DNA from: Spelaeicoccus albus
Lineage (GTDB): Bacteria; Actinomycetota; Actinomycetes; Actinomycetales; Brevibacteriaceae
DNA: 64,000 nucleotides
Assembly: GCF_013409065.1 (NCBI RefSeq)
Contig: NZ_JACBZP010000001.1
Location: 3,544,518 to 3,608,517, forward strand
Direction: 5' to 3'
In this document: in pieces, positions 17,817 to 26,113 of the stretch
Position numbering within the stretch: position 1 is the stretch's first letter
Layout of the letters: every line of letters begins with the position of its first letter
The notes under the pieces: model-generated
The model's input: the letters and a program-made list of their open reading frames with translations, nothing else
Told to the model about the DNA's origin: nothing
The model's database searches: none
Made by a program: the position numbers and the translations under genes

Positions 17817-18799
17817 GCGACCTCCCTGATACGTTCCGCGGCACGCAACCGGACCGATTTCGCGCGCGGATTGACTGCAATTTCGTCGTCCGTTGCTTGT
17901 TCGCTGCCGCGAACGAGCAATCGGAAGGTTGGCGAGTCGCCGGGCAGCAGCTCCGGCAAGTCGATTGGCGTCTTGTCGGCCGTCACGTCCGCAAGGGCTC
18001 GTTTGACGATCCGGTCCTCGAGCGAGTGGTACGAAAGCACGACGATCCGGCCGGACGGTGCCAGCGCGTCGAGCGCGGCCGGGATGGCCCGTCGGAGCAC
18101 GTCGAGTTCGCCGTTGACTTCGATGCGCAACGCTTGGAACACGCGCTTGCCCGGATGGCCGGGAGCATGCCGGGCCGCGGCCGGCAGCGCGCCGCGAATC
18201 GTGTCGACCAGGTCGGCGGACCGGGTGAACGGCTCGGATCCGCGTCGGGCGTCGATGGCCCTGGCAATGCGCACGGCGAACCGTTCTTCGCCGTAGTCCT
18301 TGAAGATCCTCGTCAAGTCGGCCACCGGATAGGTGTTCACGACATCGGCGGCAGTGCGCGTATCTCCGGAGTCCATCCGCATGTCCAGCGGCGCATCGAA
18401 CGAATACGCAAACCCTCGATCCGTTTCATCCAGCTGCAGCGATGAGACGCCCAGGTCGAACAGCACGCCGTGCACGCGGGGCACGTCCAGCTCGGCAACG
18501 ATCTCCGGGATTTCGTCGTAGACGCCGTGGACACTCGTGAAGCGGTCCGCGAATTGCGCAAGCCGCTCCCCCGCCAGCTGGAGCGCTTCCGGGTCGCGAT
18601 CGATGCCCACGAGCCGCGCCGACGGAAAGTTCGTCAGTACGGCTTCCGCGTGACCGGCCATCCCGAGGGTGGCATCGATGAGATACCGCGGATAGTCGGC
18701 TGCTGTGGACGCGTCCGCGTCGAAAGCCGGGCGGAGCAGCTCGATGCAGCGTTCCAGCAGTACGGGGACGTGCTTGCTGCTGGCGGCCTGCGGCGACAT
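17813..18799 (-). CDS. rsmH: 16S rRNA (cytosine1402-N4)-methyltransferase
   Basis: SAM-dependent methyltransferase that modifies C1402 in the decoding site of 16S rRNA. 328 aa. SAM-binding motif DATLGMAGH (42-50), GIDRDPEAL, LFDLGVSSLQLDE, RGFAYSFDAPLDMRM and the SYHSLEDRIVK block. The ATG at 18,799 has AAAGGAG five bases upstream; the open frame further upstream is repeat-rich spacer. Overlaps ftsL by 4 bp. Confidence 0.95.
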   Translation of the reverse strand: MSPQAASSKHVPVLLERCIELLRPAFDADASTAADYPRYLIDATLGMAGHAEAVLTNFPSARLVGIDRDPEALQLAGERLAQFADRFTSVHGVYDEIPEIVAELDVPRVHGVLFDLGVSSLQLDETDRGFAYSFDAPLDMRMDSGDTRTAADVVNTYPVADLTRIFKDYGEERFAVRIARAIDARRGSEPFTRSADLVDTIRGALPAAARHAPGHPGKRVFQALRIEVNGELDVLRRAIPAALDALAPSGRIVVLSYHSLEDRIVKRALADVTADKTPIDLPELLPGDSPTFRLLVRGSEQATDDEIAVNPRAKSVRLRAAERIREVA

Positions 18800-18837
18800 C
18801 TGGCTCCTTTCCCGTCCGTTCGGTGGCGATATTGGCT

Positions 18838-18872
18838 GGTGCTGGTCGGTGGTGCTGGTTGGTTGTGCTGGT
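18838..18872. repeat. Three 13-bp-spaced GGTGCTGGT repeats between mraZ and rsmH
   Basis: GGTGCTGGT at 18,838, the same at 18,851 and TGTGCTGGT at 18,864, exactly 13 bp apart. They fall in the 272-bp mraZ-rsmH spacer, about 40 bp upstream of the rsmH start. The rest of the spacer shows no gene. The repeats could be polymerase slippage products or a protein-binding array. Confidence 0.6.
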
Positions 18873-19071
18873 GGTTTGCGGCGATCCGTCCGGGTGGTCC
18901 GTGAGATCAGATCCCCCTCCGTCACCGCCATTCGCCTGCCGCCGGGGAAGTGGTGTCAGGTGAATCGGTGTGCCTGGCGCCGGGGAAGTACGTCAGGAAC
19001 GGGTGGTGGGGACGGCGGGAGGTCTCATCGCACGGGGCGCGGCTCGCACGGTCGGAGCCGGTGCCGGCCGG

Positions 19072-19503
19072 TTAAAAGATCCCGGGGATCACCTCGCTTT
19101 GCTGGTCCGCGAACTTCGCCTCGGTTCCGGCCGAGACCTGCTCCCAGGTGGGCGTGTCCCAGATCTCGATGCGGTTGCCGACGCCGACGACTGCGACGTC
19201 GCGGTCGAGGCTCGCGTATTTGCGCAATAGCTGCGGCATCGTGATCCGGCCCTGTTTGTCCGGGATGATGTCGTCCGCCGCGGAAAAGAAGGCGCGCGTG
19301 TAATCGCGCGTGTCGGCCGAGCCGGCCGGGGCCTTGGCCACGGCCTCGTGCAACCGCAGGAACTCTTCCATGTCGTACATGTAGACGCAGTGATCCTGGC
19401 CGCGCGTGACGACGAGACCGGCAGCAAGCTTGTCGCGGAATTTGGCCGGGAGGAGCAGCCGACCCTTGTCGTCCAGGCGTTGGTAATGCGTGCCCAAGAA
19501 CAT
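19072..19503 (-). CDS. mraZ: Transcriptional regulator MraZ
   Basis: First gene of the dcw cluster; a DNA-binding repressor/activator with two SpoVT/AbrB-like half-domains that forms ring oligomers on direct repeats. 143 aa. The two signature motifs are DDKGRLLLPAKFR (about 11-23) and DKQGRITMPQLLRKYASL (about 100-117). The ATG at 19,503 has AAAGGAGGGG upstream. Three 10-bp-phased TGGNN boxes precede it, which fits autoregulation as known for E. coli MraZ. Confidence 0.96.
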   Translation of the reverse strand: MFLGTHYQRLDDKGRLLLPAKFRDKLAAGLVVTRGQDHCVYMYDMEEFLRLHEAVAKAPAGSADTRDYTRAFFSAADDIIPDKQGRITMPQLLRKYASLDRDVAVVGVGNRIEIWDTPTWEQVSAGTEAKFADQQSEVIPGIF

Positions 19504-19532
19504 CGGCTTCCCCTCCTTTCAACTCCGATTGC

Positions 19533-19557
19533 TCCCACAATACTCCACTTTCCCCCA
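19533..19557 (-). promoter_or_regulatory. MraZ box array upstream of mraZ
   Basis: On the minus strand TGGGG (19,557-19,553), TGGAG (19,547-19,543) and TGGGA (19,537-19,533) follow each other at exactly 10-bp period, matching the TGGGN-N5-TGGGN operator known for E. coli MraZ. A fourth TGGGA lies at 19,574-19,570, out of phase. The array ends 30 bp before the mraZ start. Confidence 0.75.
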
Positions 19558-19756
19558 CCATCGTGCAATTCCCACGTGTTTCGGCACCGAAATTGCAGCA
19601 AAACCCAAGGTCAGGGCCGTGGTGGAAAGTGGGAGGCTATTGACCGGCCGCTCGCCGAGCGGACGCCGTCCGGGGGTCCGGCCGGCGGCACCGACGGCGC
19701 CCGCGCGCCGTCCGGACGCTCATGGCGCCGCTTTTCGGCCCGAACGGGTTCGGCCG

Positions 19757-19781
19757 TGGAGGGAAGTGGAGTCTCTTGGCG
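19757..19781 (+). promoter_or_regulatory. Second phased TGGNN array, facing moxR
   Basis: On the plus strand TGGAG (19,757), TGGAG (19,767) and TGGCG (19,777) recur at exactly 10-bp period, the same geometry as the array upstream of mraZ. It is about 95 bp before the moxR start. It could let MraZ also control the divergent operon; this is inferred from pattern alone. Confidence 0.5.
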
Positions 19782-19792
19782 GCGGTAGGCTA

Positions 19793-19818
19793 GGACATGT
19801 GTCGTCGGACACATGTCC
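19793..19818. promoter_or_regulatory. 26-bp inverted repeat in the moxR leader
   Basis: GGACATGTGTC (19,793-19,803) and GACACATGTCC (19,808-19,818) are perfect inverted repeats around GTCG. It lies 55 bp before the moxR ATG. It could be an operator for a dimeric regulator or an mRNA hairpin in the leader. Confidence 0.6.
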
Positions 19819-19873
19819 GCGGGATTTCCGGCGGGCAGCCAAGGGCATGAAAAGAGTCGATGGAGATCTTTTA

Positions 19874-20896
19874 ATGACGCTTGCCAGGGACGCCGCTCCG
19901 CGAGCGCGCACCGCCGCGCGAGACGGCAAGGCCGCGCGGGCCGATGCAGAGGCACGGGACGGCGCGGAGGGTGTGGCCGAGCTGGCCGGCCGTGCCATGA
20001 CGGCCATGAGCGAGGTGCTCGACGGCAAGCCCGAGGCGATCGAGCTGGCGTGGACGGTGTTGCTGGCCGAGGGGCACCTGTTGGTCGAGGACGTGCCCGG
20101 TGTCGGCAAGACCTTGCTGGCCAAATGCCTGTCGGCCGTGGTGGGCGGGGTCTCGCGCCGCATCCAGTTCACCCCCGATCTGCTGCCCTCGGACGTGATA
20201 GGCGTCAACGTGTTCGATACGCAGAGCAAGACGTTCCGGTTCCGGCGCGGCCCGATCTTCGCCAACATCGTGATCGGCGATGAAATCAATCGGGCCTCCC
20301 CCAAGACGCAGTCGGCGCTTTTGGAATCCATGGCCGAACGGCAGGCCAGCGTCGATGGTGAAACATACGAGCTGAGCCCGCCGTTCATGGTGGTCGCCAC
20401 GCAGAACCCCGTCGACATGGAAGGCACGTATCCCCTGCCGGAAGCGCAACGGGACAGGTTCATGGCCAGGATCTCGATCGGCTATCCCGCGCCGAGCGAT
20501 GAAATCACCATGCTCACCACGCATGCGCGGACCGATCCGCTTGCCGGGCTCGAGCCGACCTGCTCGGCCGACGACGTGCTGGCGGCCGTCGAAGCGGTGC
20601 GGCACGTCCGGGCCAGCGACGAGTTGAAGGACTACATAGTGCGGCTCCTTGCCGAGACTCGTGATCCGGGCAAGTTCACGCTGGGGGCGTCGCCGCGATC
20701 GGGCCTGCACCTGCTCAAGGCGTCAATGGCGCGCGCCGCCATGCAGGGTCGTGGTTACGTGCTGCCTGACGACGTGAAGGCGCTGGCAACGTCCGTGCTG
20801 ACCCACCGCTTGATCGCCAAGCCGGCGTTGACTTTCGGCGGCGAAACGCCGGCATCGCTGTTGGAGGACATCGTGTCCACGCTTCCGGTCCATTAG
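19874..20896 (+). CDS. MoxR-family AAA+ ATPase
   Basis: AAA+ ATPase of the MoxR group, thought to act as a chaperone that matures or remodels partner complexes, usually with DUF58/VWA proteins. 340 aa. Walker A GVGKT (76-80), Walker B VIGDEINR (133-140), sensor-1 ATQNP and PLPEAQRDRFM are intact. The ATG at 19,874 is chosen because GGAG lies eight bases upstream; ATG 19,847 is in frame but has a weaker site. It is first in a three-gene operon with DUF58 and transglutaminase genes. Confidence 0.92.
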   Translation: MTLARDAAPRARTAARDGKAARADAEARDGAEGVAELAGRAMTAMSEVLDGKPEAIELAWTVLLAEGHLLVEDVPGVGKTLLAKCLSAVVGGVSRRIQFTPDLLPSDVIGVNVFDTQSKTFRFRRGPIFANIVIGDEINRASPKTQSALLESMAERQASVDGETYELSPPFMVVATQNPVDMEGTYPLPEAQRDRFMARISIGYPAPSDEITMLTTHARTDPLAGLEPTCSADDVLAAVEAVRHVRASDELKDYIVRLLAETRDPGKFTLGASPRSGLHLLKASMARAAMQGRGYVLPDDVKALATSVLTHRLIAKPALTFGGETPASLLEDIVSTLPVH

Positions 20897-20904
20897 GAGC
20901 GGCC

Positions 20905-22101
20905 ATGCGGCTGACGACCAATGGAATGATTTTTCTCGGCGCCGGAGCCGCGGCCCTGGGGTGCGCGTATTTCATGAATATCCCGCCGCTGCGCGCCGTC
21001 GGCATTCTCCTTGTCGCGTTGCCGGTGTTCTCGCTGCTGTCCGTCGGCGGCACGCGCCGGCGGCTACGCATCGCGCATGTGCGGTTCGACGGTGCCCAGG
21101 GTGCGGCGACGCCCGAGGAAGGTCGGCCGTCGCCATTGCGGTTCGCCGTCGTCAACGACGGCTCGGGCACGTCGTCGCCGGCGTCGCTGCGCGTTGACGC
21201 TGCGGAGTCGCTGGGCGGTGCCCGGTCGGTCCGGGTCCCGCAGTTGGCGCCGGGCGAAGCGGCCGAATTCGGGCTGCCGTGCCGCCCGGCCGCACGCGGA
21301 CGGCACAACGTCGGGCCGTTCGCCGTGGAACGTCAGGGCGTGTTCGGTCTGGCTCGCCGGTCCACTCCGTGCCGTCCCGTCACGCGCGTCTGCGTCGGTC
21401 CGCGGATCTTCGACATTCCTCGATTGACCGGCGATGCCGGCGAGCGCACGGGGGTCGATTCCCGCAGTATTCGGCACGGATTCGAAGTGCGCGATTTCAC
21501 CACCCGCGCCTATGAGCGCGGCGACGACATCCGATTCGTCCATTGGGGGTCGACCGCCCGTCACGGCGAGTTGATGGTGCGCCACGAAAGCGGTTCGGAT
21601 GCGCCGTCCGCAATCATCGTGCTGGACAACTACGAAGCGAGCTACCCGCGGCGGAAATACTTCGAATGGGCGGTCTGCGCCGCAGCCGCGGCCGCGTGGT
21701 CCCTGCTGCGGGCCGGCTACGATGTCGACCTGCTCACGCACGGCGGACCGGCGGCGCATCTGCCGGCCGTATTGCAGCCCGGCGCCGCGCTCGACGGATG
21801 TCTGGACGCCTTTGCCGGGGTCGAACTCGTCCGGAGTCTCTCCCCGGCGTCCGGGGAGCCGATCGGCGCCGGCATCGTCGTGGCCGTGGCCGGTTCGAAT
21901 GCGCGCAGCACCGAGAGGTTGTGCGCGCTGACGGCAACCACTGACGCCGCGCGCCTGGCCGTGTGCCAGCAGGCCGATCTGCTCGGACCGCTTGCCGAGA
22001 ACCGGTTTGCGGCGATCGCAGTGGACCCGCAGGCAACGTCCGTGGTCGACGCATGGTCGCGGCTGGTGCGCGGGGCCGGGACAGTTCGGCAGGCCCGATG
22101 A
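20905..22101 (+). CDS. DUF58 (VWA-like) membrane-associated protein
   Basis: Protein of the family that partners MoxR ATPases. 398 aa. Two N-terminal hydrophobic helices (about 7-24 and 30-46) are followed by a beta-rich region and the DUF58 signature RAYERGDDIRFVHWGSTAR (201-219). A VWA-like domain with VLDN follows. It starts 8 bp after moxR and overlaps the next gene by 4 bp (ATGA). The cellular role is not established; the trio is often found beside division or wall genes. Confidence 0.88.
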   Translation: MRLTTNGMIFLGAGAAALGCAYFMNIPPLRAVGILLVALPVFSLLSVGGTRRRLRIAHVRFDGAQGAATPEEGRPSPLRFAVVNDGSGTSSPASLRVDAAESLGGARSVRVPQLAPGEAAEFGLPCRPAARGRHNVGPFAVERQGVFGLARRSTPCRPVTRVCVGPRIFDIPRLTGDAGERTGVDSRSIRHGFEVRDFTTRAYERGDDIRFVHWGSTARHGELMVRHESGSDAPSAIIVLDNYEASYPRRKYFEWAVCAAAAAAWSLLRAGYDVDLLTHGGPAAHLPAVLQPGAALDGCLDAFAGVELVRSLSPASGEPIGAGIVVAVAGSNARSTERLCALTATTDAARLAVCQQADLLGPLAENRFAAIAVDPQATSVVDAWSRLVRGAGTVRQAR

Positions 22102-24353
22102 AACAGCTGCCGTATTGGATGAGCGCGCTGACGGGTTTGGCGGTATTTCTCGCTGCGCTCAGTATTCGCGCACTGTTCACCGGGCCCGCCTGGATGGCCG
22201 ACACGTTCACGCTCATCATCGTGATCACGGCGACTGCGACACTTGCCCGGATGCCGGTGATGCACCTTCCCAGGTTCGTACCGGCCGCGGCCGCCGCCAT
22301 GGCCGCAGCGCTCACGATCTGCGCGGTGTCCGGCGGCACGCATGCGGCCCTCGGTTTTCTTCCGACGCCCCGCGCCGCCCGGGACTTGGCCGTTCAATGG
22401 CAATCCGGGATGACGGATATCGCCCAGTCGCAGGCCCCCACCACGGCATCCGACGGACTGCAGTTGATAGTGCTGGTCTGGCTCGCCGTCGTAGCGGTCG
22501 CGGCCGATATCGCGTGTCAGGATCTGCGAATGCCGTCGTTAACCGGGCTGCCGTTGCTGGCCGTGTACACGGTTGTTGCCACGTTCTATCCCGACGGCGT
22601 CACGGCGGCGCAATTCATTCCGGCGGCGCTCGGATATCTGCTCGTCGTGATAGTCGGATTGGCAGTACGGACTCGAGCGGCGTCGCGGATTCTCTGGCGG
22701 ACGACCGCCGTCGGGGCATGCGCCGTCCTCCTTGCTGCGTTCGTGCCGTTGCCGCAGCCGGACGGCGCACCGCTGGACATCTACCAGCGCGGGCTGGGAA
22801 ACCGCACGGTGATCAACCCGTTCCTGGATCTGCGGCGCGATCTGGTACGACACGGCAACCCGACAGTGCTCACGTATCGGACCAAGGACAAGACTCCCCC
22901 GCCGCTGCGCATCATGGCCGATACTCGGTTCAACGGCAAGGTCTGGTCGCCCGGCACCGTCGATCTGAAGGCCCGGCACCGTGCCGACGACGGGCTGCCG
23001 AATCCCCCGGGACTCGGCTCCGACGTGCAAACCCGGTACCGGTCGATGCACGTCACGGTGCGCACGCTGCATCAGGATTTCCTGCCGACCCCGTATCCGG
23101 CCGTCAAAACGGTCGCCGGCGACAACTGGATCTACGACCCCGACACCTTGGCGATCGCGGGACGCGAACCAACGAGGCCCGGCAGCACGTATTCGGTCAC
23201 GTATTTGAAGCTCACGCCGACGCCCGCCCAGTTGAACGCGGCCGGTCAGAGCGCCGACGCCCGGTCGGCCGCACTCAACGTGCCGCGGTCGTTGCCGTCG
23301 ATAGTGCGCAAAACCGCCCACAAAGTCGCCGGCAACCGTACCAACAAGTACGAGATCGCCGCAGCATTGCAACGGTACCTGCGCAGCGATCGATTCACGT
23401 ACACGCTGAAGGCGCCGAAGGACGGCGGCAATGACGCGCTTGCCGCATTTTTGAAAAAGAAGTCGGGATATTGCGTGCAGTTCGCGTCGGCCATGGCAAT
23501 CATGGCGCGCGTGGCGGGAATACCGTCCCGAGTGGCAGTCGGATTCCTGCCCGGCACCAAGCAAAAGGACGGCAGCTGGGCGGTGACGCTCTCGGACGCG
23601 CACGCGTGGCCCGAGCTCTATTTCAACGGGATCGGCTGGATCCGGTTCGAGCCGACTCCCGCCGCGCGCACCGGGTCGGCACCGAATTGGACGACGTCCG
23701 CCGCCCCCGTCACGTCGCTGGGCATCCGCAACACCGACGAGGTGCCGGACCCCCGAGTGACGGCCGAATCCCAGCCGCGCCGGATCCCCGGACAGGTGCC
23801 GACGCCGTCCGCTACCCCGCACGACGACCACCATGCCCAGCCTCAAGCCGCCCCGATGACCCCGTACGTTCTCGGCGCACTGACGGCATTGCTTCTCGTG
23901 CTCGTGCTGATTGCTCCTCGACTGCTCAAGGCCGGACGGCTGACGGTGATGCGCGCACGGGCCGGTTCGCCGGCGGACGCCGCATGGCGGACCGTACTGA
24001 CGGAAATGATGGACTATTCGTACGTGGCCGTGACGTCGGCGTCGGACACGGCGCTGACCCCGCGGCAGGTCGCCGCACGGCTATCCGAAATCGCGCCGCG
24101 GAGCAGCGAGGACATCACGGTGCTGCAACGGGCCGTGGAGGACGAACGATACGGGCCGGGTGCCGGCGAGTCGGCGGGGTCGGCGCGGGCTGCGAGCGCC
24201 CGTGTCGTGCGAGACATCGGTGCCGGCGCCGGCATGCGGCGACGACTCGTCGTCCGGAACTTTCCGCGTAGCGCGTTCCGGGGAGTGTGGCCCGAGACGG
24301 TCAGCCGCGGGAATCGCGACGGCGATCCCAACGCTGCTCGAGCTTCGTCATGA
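22098..24353 (+). CDS. TgpA-type membrane transglutaminase-like protein
   Basis: Large membrane protein of 751 aa. Several N-terminal helices (to about 215) precede an extracytoplasmic region with a transglutaminase-like core: Cys459 in SGYCVQFASAMA, His502 in SDAHAWPELYF, and an acidic FEPTP at about 517-521. One further helix (TPYVLGALTALLLVLVLIA) and a cytoplasmic DUF4129-like tail follow. Catalytic residues look intact. The substrate is unknown; an activity on wall or surface proteins is inferred. Its 3' end overlaps the convergent DUF3040 gene by 53 bp. Confidence 0.87.
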   Translation: MKQLPYWMSALTGLAVFLAALSIRALFTGPAWMADTFTLIIVITATATLARMPVMHLPRFVPAAAAAMAAALTICAVSGGTHAALGFLPTPRAARDLAVQWQSGMTDIAQSQAPTTASDGLQLIVLVWLAVVAVAADIACQDLRMPSLTGLPLLAVYTVVATFYPDGVTAAQFIPAALGYLLVVIVGLAVRTRAASRILWRTTAVGACAVLLAAFVPLPQPDGAPLDIYQRGLGNRTVINPFLDLRRDLVRHGNPTVLTYRTKDKTPPPLRIMADTRFNGKVWSPGTVDLKARHRADDGLPNPPGLGSDVQTRYRSMHVTVRTLHQDFLPTPYPAVKTVAGDNWIYDPDTLAIAGREPTRPGSTYSVTYLKLTPTPAQLNAAGQSADARSAALNVPRSLPSIVRKTAHKVAGNRTNKYEIAAALQRYLRSDRFTYTLKAPKDGGNDALAAFLKKKSGYCVQFASAMAIMARVAGIPSRVAVGFLPGTKQKDGSWAVTLSDAHAWPELYFNGIGWIRFEPTPAARTGSAPNWTTSAAPVTSLGIRNTDEVPDPRVTAESQPRRIPGQVPTPSATPHDDHHAQPQAAPMTPYVLGALTALLLVLVLIAPRLLKAGRLTVMRARAGSPADAAWRTVLTEMMDYSYVAVTSASDTALTPRQVAARLSEIAPRSSEDITVLQRAVEDERYGPGAGESAGSARAASARVVRDIGAGAGMRRRLVVRNFPRSAFRGVWPETVSRGNRDGDPNAARASS

Positions 24354-24684
24354 AGTCCGAACCCTGCGATGGCGAATGCGGCTGCGAGCCCCCGCCCGAT
24401 GAGTTTCCGACCGACTTCGATTTGCGCGGGATGAACGCCCACGCGGCTCCGCCCAGCATCACGATGAAGCCGACGACGCCAAGCGCGATGATCTTCATCG
24501 ACAGACCGAAGACGAGCACTATCACCAGCCCGACGACGACGGCCAGGATGCCCAAAGTCAGCCGCCGCGGCCCCATGTGCGCGCTGGTGGCCGAGTGCAT
24601 GGTGGACGCGAATTTCGGGTCCTCGCTACGCAACTGCTCTTCAAGCTGCTCAAGTAGACGCTGCTCATGCTCTGAGAGTGGCAC
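24301..24684 (-). CDS. DUF3040 family membrane protein
   Basis: 127 aa. It begins MPLSEHEQRLLEQLEEQL, the DUF3040 signature, with a short amphipathic helix, then two adjacent membrane helices (about 47-60 and 65-86) and a basic, Ser/Gly-rich cytoplasmic tail. A GTG start has AAGGAGG upstream. DUF3040 genes lie near mraZ in mycobacteria (Rv2169c), matching this location. Function unknown. Confidence 0.88.
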   Translation of the reverse strand: MPLSEHEQRLLEQLEEQLRSEDPKFASTMHSATSAHMGPRRLTLGILAVVVGLVIVLVFGLSMKIIALGVVGFIVMLGGAAWAFIPRKSKSVGNSSGGGSQPHSPSQGSDFMTKLEQRWDRRRDSRG

Positions 24685-24790
24685 CGTAACCTCCTTGGCC
24701 CGTCATCTCGTCCCGTGCGGTGTGACGCGATGGATCAAATCTGCTACTTCAATCATAAGCCGCGTGGCACGGATTCGAAACTCCTGGGCC

Positions 24791-26068
24791 CTACTTATCA
24801 TCGCGACGCAGCAGGCTCGCCGGACGAACCGCCGATTGCCCGAATCTGGCGCGGGCACGATCGGACGCCACTTCGGCGTCCCGGCGCGTAAATTCGCGCT
24901 CTCCCAGGGCCGGCTGCCGGTGCAGGGTCGGCTCGGATTCGAGGTTCTCGCCGCGGACGCCGATCAGGCGCACGTGGCCGTGGCCGGGCGACGATGCCAG
25001 TTCGATCAGGATGCCGGACAGGCTGCGGTACAGCTCATCGCTGACGTCCGTGGGTTGTTCCAATGTCTTCGACCGGGTGACGGTGTGGAAATCCGAATAG
25101 CGGAGCTTGAGCACCGCCGTGCGAGCCGCGACCCCGCCGGCGCGGAGCCTGGCAGCGGTTTTTTCGGCAAGCGTCAGCAATTCGCGGCGTAGTTCGTCGG
25201 CACCGACCAGGTCGGTTTCAAATGTCACTTCGGCGCCAACGCTCTTTTCCTTGCCGCGCGGCGTGACGCGGCGCGGATCCACACCCCGGGCGAGCCGACG
25301 CAGCGACCGGCCGTTTTCGCCGAGCGCGCGGACGATTGTCGATTCGGAAAGGTCGGCCAGTTCCCCGACGGTGCCGATTCCGTACCGTTCCAGGGCCGCT
25401 TTGGTCTTGCTGCCGACGCCCGGCAACGAGCCGACCGGCAGCGGCCGGAGAAAATCGTGGATCGACGACGCCGGCACCACCAGCATGCCGTCGGGTTTCG
25501 ACCTGGTCGAGGCCAGTTTGGCGGTCACCTGATTGGGTGCCACGCCTATCGAACAGGTCAACGACGTCTCGGCGGCCACGCGGGCCCGCAGCGCCTGCGC
25601 AATTGTCGCCGGCGACCCGAGACGACGGACGGCCGACGCCACGTCGATGAACGCTTCATCGATGCTCAGCGGCTGCACGTGATCGGTGATCTCGCGCATG
25701 AGATTCATCACAATGTGCGAATACCGGCTGTAGGATCCGCGACTTGGCGGAATGATCACGGCGCCGGGGCACAAAGCGCGGGCCCTGGCCATCGGCATGG
25801 CCGAGTGCACACCGTATTCGCGTGCTTCATAGGTGGCCGACACGACGACGCCGCGATGAGAACTGCCGCCGACTATTGCCGGTTTGCCGACCAATTCGGG
25901 GCGCTCCAACAATTCGACCGAGGCAAAGAACGCATCCATGTCGACGTGCAGGATCGTCGAGCCGGCATCGTCCCGGCCCAGCGCGTTCTGCAGATCCGCC
26001 AGTCCTGCCGCCGGCCTGAAGAGTTGTTTGCGACTCATTTGCTCCAGGATAGCCGTGCCGGAGGTCAT
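24791..26068 (-). CDS. dinB: DNA polymerase IV
   Basis: Y-family translesion polymerase. 425 aa. Catalytic motifs LHVDMDAFFASVE (about 40-52) and PLSIDEAFIDV are intact, with YEAREYGVHSAMPMARA, the SIGVAPNQVTAKLAS palm motif and two helix-hairpin-helix segments (PLPVGSLPGVGSKT). A little-finger domain follows and the C-terminal tail is basic. Start at ATG 26,068 or ATG 26,038; neither has a strong ribosome-binding site. Divergent from the lipoprotein gene with only 45 bp between. Confidence 0.93.
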   Translation of the reverse strand: MTSGTAILEQMSRKQLFRPAAGLADLQNALGRDDAGSTILHVDMDAFFASVELLERPELVGKPAIVGGSSHRGVVVSATYEAREYGVHSAMPMARARALCPGAVIIPPSRGSYSRYSHIVMNLMREITDHVQPLSIDEAFIDVASAVRRLGSPATIAQALRARVAAETSLTCSIGVAPNQVTAKLASTRSKPDGMLVVPASSIHDFLRPLPVGSLPGVGSKTKAALERYGIGTVGELADLSESTIVRALGENGRSLRRLARGVDPRRVTPRGKEKSVGAEVTFETDLVGADELRRELLTLAEKTAARLRAGGVAARTAVLKLRYSDFHTVTRSKTLEQPTDVSDELYRSLSGILIELASSPGHGHVRLIGVRGENLESEPTLHRQPALGEREFTRRDAEVASDRARARFGQSAVRPASLLRRDDK

Positions 26069-26101
26069 CGTCGCGCGGCTTTAGGGCCCTGAGCGCTCTA
26101 G

Positions 26102-26107
26102 TAGGCT
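26102..26107 (+). promoter_or_regulatory. Candidate leaderless promoter -10 box for the lipoprotein gene
   Basis: TAGGCT ends 6 bp before the ATG at 26,114 and there is no ribosome-binding site, the arrangement of leaderless actinobacterial mRNAs. The -35 is weak (TTAGGG, 15-bp spacer). Confidence 0.35.
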
Positions 26108-26113
26108 GGCGTC

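Larger units (their letters stand above)
19504..19873. promoter_or_regulatory. 370-bp divergent regulatory region between mraZ and moxR
   Basis: No gene is visible here. It holds the mraZ ribosome-binding site, phased TGGNN boxes facing mraZ (19,533-19,557) and a further TCCCA at 19,570. There is a TTTCGGCACCGAAA palindrome at 19,579-19,592 and a TGGTG/TGGGA pair 10 bp apart on the plus strand (19,620 and 19,630). Phased TGGAG boxes face moxR (19,757-19,781), and an 11-bp stem-loop lies at 19,793-19,818. Confidence 0.7.

Noticed and set aside
22539-23846. 435-codon minus-strand open frame opposite the transglutaminase gene
   Set aside because: Arg/Gly/His-rich shadow frame; the plus strand encodes an intact catalytic domain here.
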